A stretch of DNA of 14,680 nucleotides from an uncultured Collinsella sp. (lineage in GTDB: Bacteria > Actinomycetota > Coriobacteriia > Coriobacteriales > Coriobacteriaceae), in contig CABSZR010000011.1 in assembly GCA_902482185.1 (NCBI GenBank), positions 1 through 14,680 on the forward strand, read 5' to 3'. The notes beneath the pieces were generated by a model. It did not search any database. It was not told the DNA's origin and saw nothing but the letters and a program-made list of their open reading frames with translations. The position numbers and the translations under genes are program-made. Shown piece after piece: positions 13,026 through 14,680 of the stretch (position 1 is its first letter; each line of letters starts with the position of its first letter).

Positions 13026-13787
13026 CTATTTGCCATTGGACACGACCGTCTGGCCCTCGACACCGTTAAACCCAAACAGCATGTCGAGCGCCTGGATGTA
13101 CCACGGCGCGTCCTTACCGACTTCTTCGATTTCCTTGGCAACTTCGCTGGCCTTCTTGGCGTTCGACGACTTCTGGCTCGACGAGGCATCCGAATCGCCG
13201 TCCAGGCCCTGCACTTCAATCCTCTTTTCGCCGGGCATCACCAAGCCCAGGTCCTCGGATGCCGCATCCTTGATACCCTCCTCCGAGAGCAGCTTGTCGA
13301 CGCTTTTTTGCAGCCCATCATTGTATTGCTGGCGAATCTCGACCTGCTTGGCCAAGATGTCGCTCGAACGCTTTGCCACGTACAGGTCGCGCACGGGGAA
13401 ATACAGGCTCACGAGCACCAGGGCGACGACGATGCCGATGAATAGCCCTCGCTGAGGACCGTGGGTAAAGTCGTAGATCGCCTTAATCACCGCGTTGTCG
13501 TTGGCGTAGCGCATAAAGTCCGAACCCGAAAGACGGCTCGAGGGCCTGCTCGATTTGTCGTGCGTCTGGGCCGAGGGACGCGACGCATGTGTCGAACGTG
13601 CCGGGCGCACCGGTCCATCTGTCGAAGTATTCACTTGAGCATTGGGGCGCGAGGTACTTGTCGGGCGCTGCATGGAGCGGTCGGCGCCGGCGTAGGCGGA
13701 CCCACCGAGCTGCACCGTGCGCGCACGGCGAGGCGACGGCTCACGCGAACCGGCGGAATAGTACCTGTTGTCGTAAATCTGATCCAT
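13026..13787 (-). CDS. FtsB/DivIC-type septum formation initiator
   Basis: A 253-residue single-pass membrane protein of the divisome. Residues 1-110 are a cytoplasmic, disordered tail rich in Ser, Arg, Pro and Thr; about 113-132 is the membrane helix (GLFIGIVVALVLVSLYFPV); 133-175 is a coiled coil, followed by LGLVMPGEKRIEV (180-192), the typical DivIC/FtsB ending. A Ser/Asp/Lys spacer then leads to an unusual hydrophobic tail (WYIQALDMLFGF, 229-240) outside the cell. FtsB/DivIC joins FtsL and FtsQ/DivIB to activate septal wall synthesis. The start ATG 13787 has AAGG five bases upstream; earlier codons in frame run across the enolase terminator. It is longer than E. coli FtsB (about 100), as is usual in actinobacteria. 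Order with eno and ppx supports the call. Confidence 0.85.
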   Translation of the reverse strand: MDQIYDNRYYSAGSREPSPRRARTVQLGGSAYAGADRSMQRPTSTSRPNAQVNTSTDGPVRPARSTHASRPSAQTHDKSSRPSSRLSGSDFMRYANDNAVIKAIYDFTHGPQRGLFIGIVVALVLVSLYFPVRDLYVAKRSSDILAKQVEIRQQYNDGLQKSVDKLLSEEGIKDAASEDLGLVMPGEKRIEVQGLDGDSDASSSQKSSNAKKASEVAKEIEEVGKDAPWYIQALDMLFGFNGVEGQTVVSNGK

Positions 13788-13877
13788 GTGCGCCTTGTGC
13801 GGTTGAGGTTTGTTTGCGCTAAGTATTCTAGTTATAGCACGAGCGTGCGCACCACCTTCGACAGCCTTTGCTCGACA

Positions 13878-13909
13878 TAAAAAAGGCGCTGAGCCATATG
13901 GCCCAGCGC
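13878..13909 (-). terminator. Enolase terminator
   Basis: On the minus strand a 10-bp stem with one mismatch (GGCGCTG and GCC paired around ATAT) is followed by six T. It lies about 75 bases after the eno stop and before the FtsB-like start, so eno and ftsB-ppx are probably separate transcripts. Confidence 0.85.
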
Positions 13910-13983
13910 CCACAGCGCTTTGCGGCGTCCAGCCAAGGCGGGGGCGGAACCGAGTCAGCCTCCCCCTCGCCAAATTCGCCCGT

Positions 13984-14680
<697 letters not shown>

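Noticed and set aside
11815..13455. 546-codon open frame on the plus strand opposite ppx and the FtsB-like gene
   Set aside because: It is antisense to two recognisable genes, runs through the repeats and hairpin at 11875-11990, and its product is Arg/His-rich and domain-free.

Overview
The window looks like a chromosomal segment of a high-GC gut Coriobacteriia, most likely Collinsella or a close relative. This rests on GC-rich codon use, the actinobacterial order enolase - FtsB/DivIC - Ppx/GppA, the Firmicutes-type (class II) GalT beside a divergent galactokinase, and recurrent GTCCCC/GGTGCC intergenic words that I associate with Coriobacteriia. The genus is inferred from recall, not from a search.

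Layout. 1-849 (minus): the start of a MacB/FtsX-type ABC permease and its ATPase, which resembles BceA/LolD. 998-1984 (plus): a MutT/NudG-like Nudix domain fused to a Vsr-type mismatch endonuclease, the most unusual protein here. 1985-2688: a long non-coding stretch with one doubtful small ORF and a nested 125-base inverted repeat that also serves as a terminator. 2689-3546 (minus): a class II ketose-bisphosphate aldolase of the GatY/KbaY/Fba type, divergent from a DeoR-family regulator (3881-4684, plus). 4750-5910 (minus): a flavodiiron protein (FprA) for O2/NO reduction. 6040-7071 (minus): a LacI-family regulator, divergent from galK-galT (7410-10234, plus), with three copies of a LacI-type operator in the shared spacer. 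10235-12003: an apparent accessory island with a DUF4143-type AAA ATPase. It is preceded by three phased 33-bp repeats, flanked by two copies of a 44-bp element, and followed by a nested inverted repeat. 12004-14680 (minus): ppx/gppA, an ftsB/divIC-like gene and the 3' part of eno.

How the genes work together. GalK and GalT carry out two Leloir steps (galactose to Gal-1-P to UDP-galactose). Their overlapping genes and shared operators suggest one LacI-controlled galactose unit; galE is not in the window. The aldolase and the DeoR regulator probably form a second sugar-phosphate unit. FprA fits an anaerobe that must remove oxygen. The eno-ftsB-ppx block is housekeeping (glycolysis, division, polyphosphate/ppGpp metabolism). 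No rRNA, tRNA, CRISPR array, phage gene or transposase gene was seen.

The best leads are the Nudix-Vsr fusion, which may pair nucleotide-pool cleaning with T:G mismatch repair, and the repeat architecture around the DUF4143 ATPase, with possible REP-like dispersed hairpin elements at 2531-2655, 10367-10410, 11875-11918 and 11924-11990.
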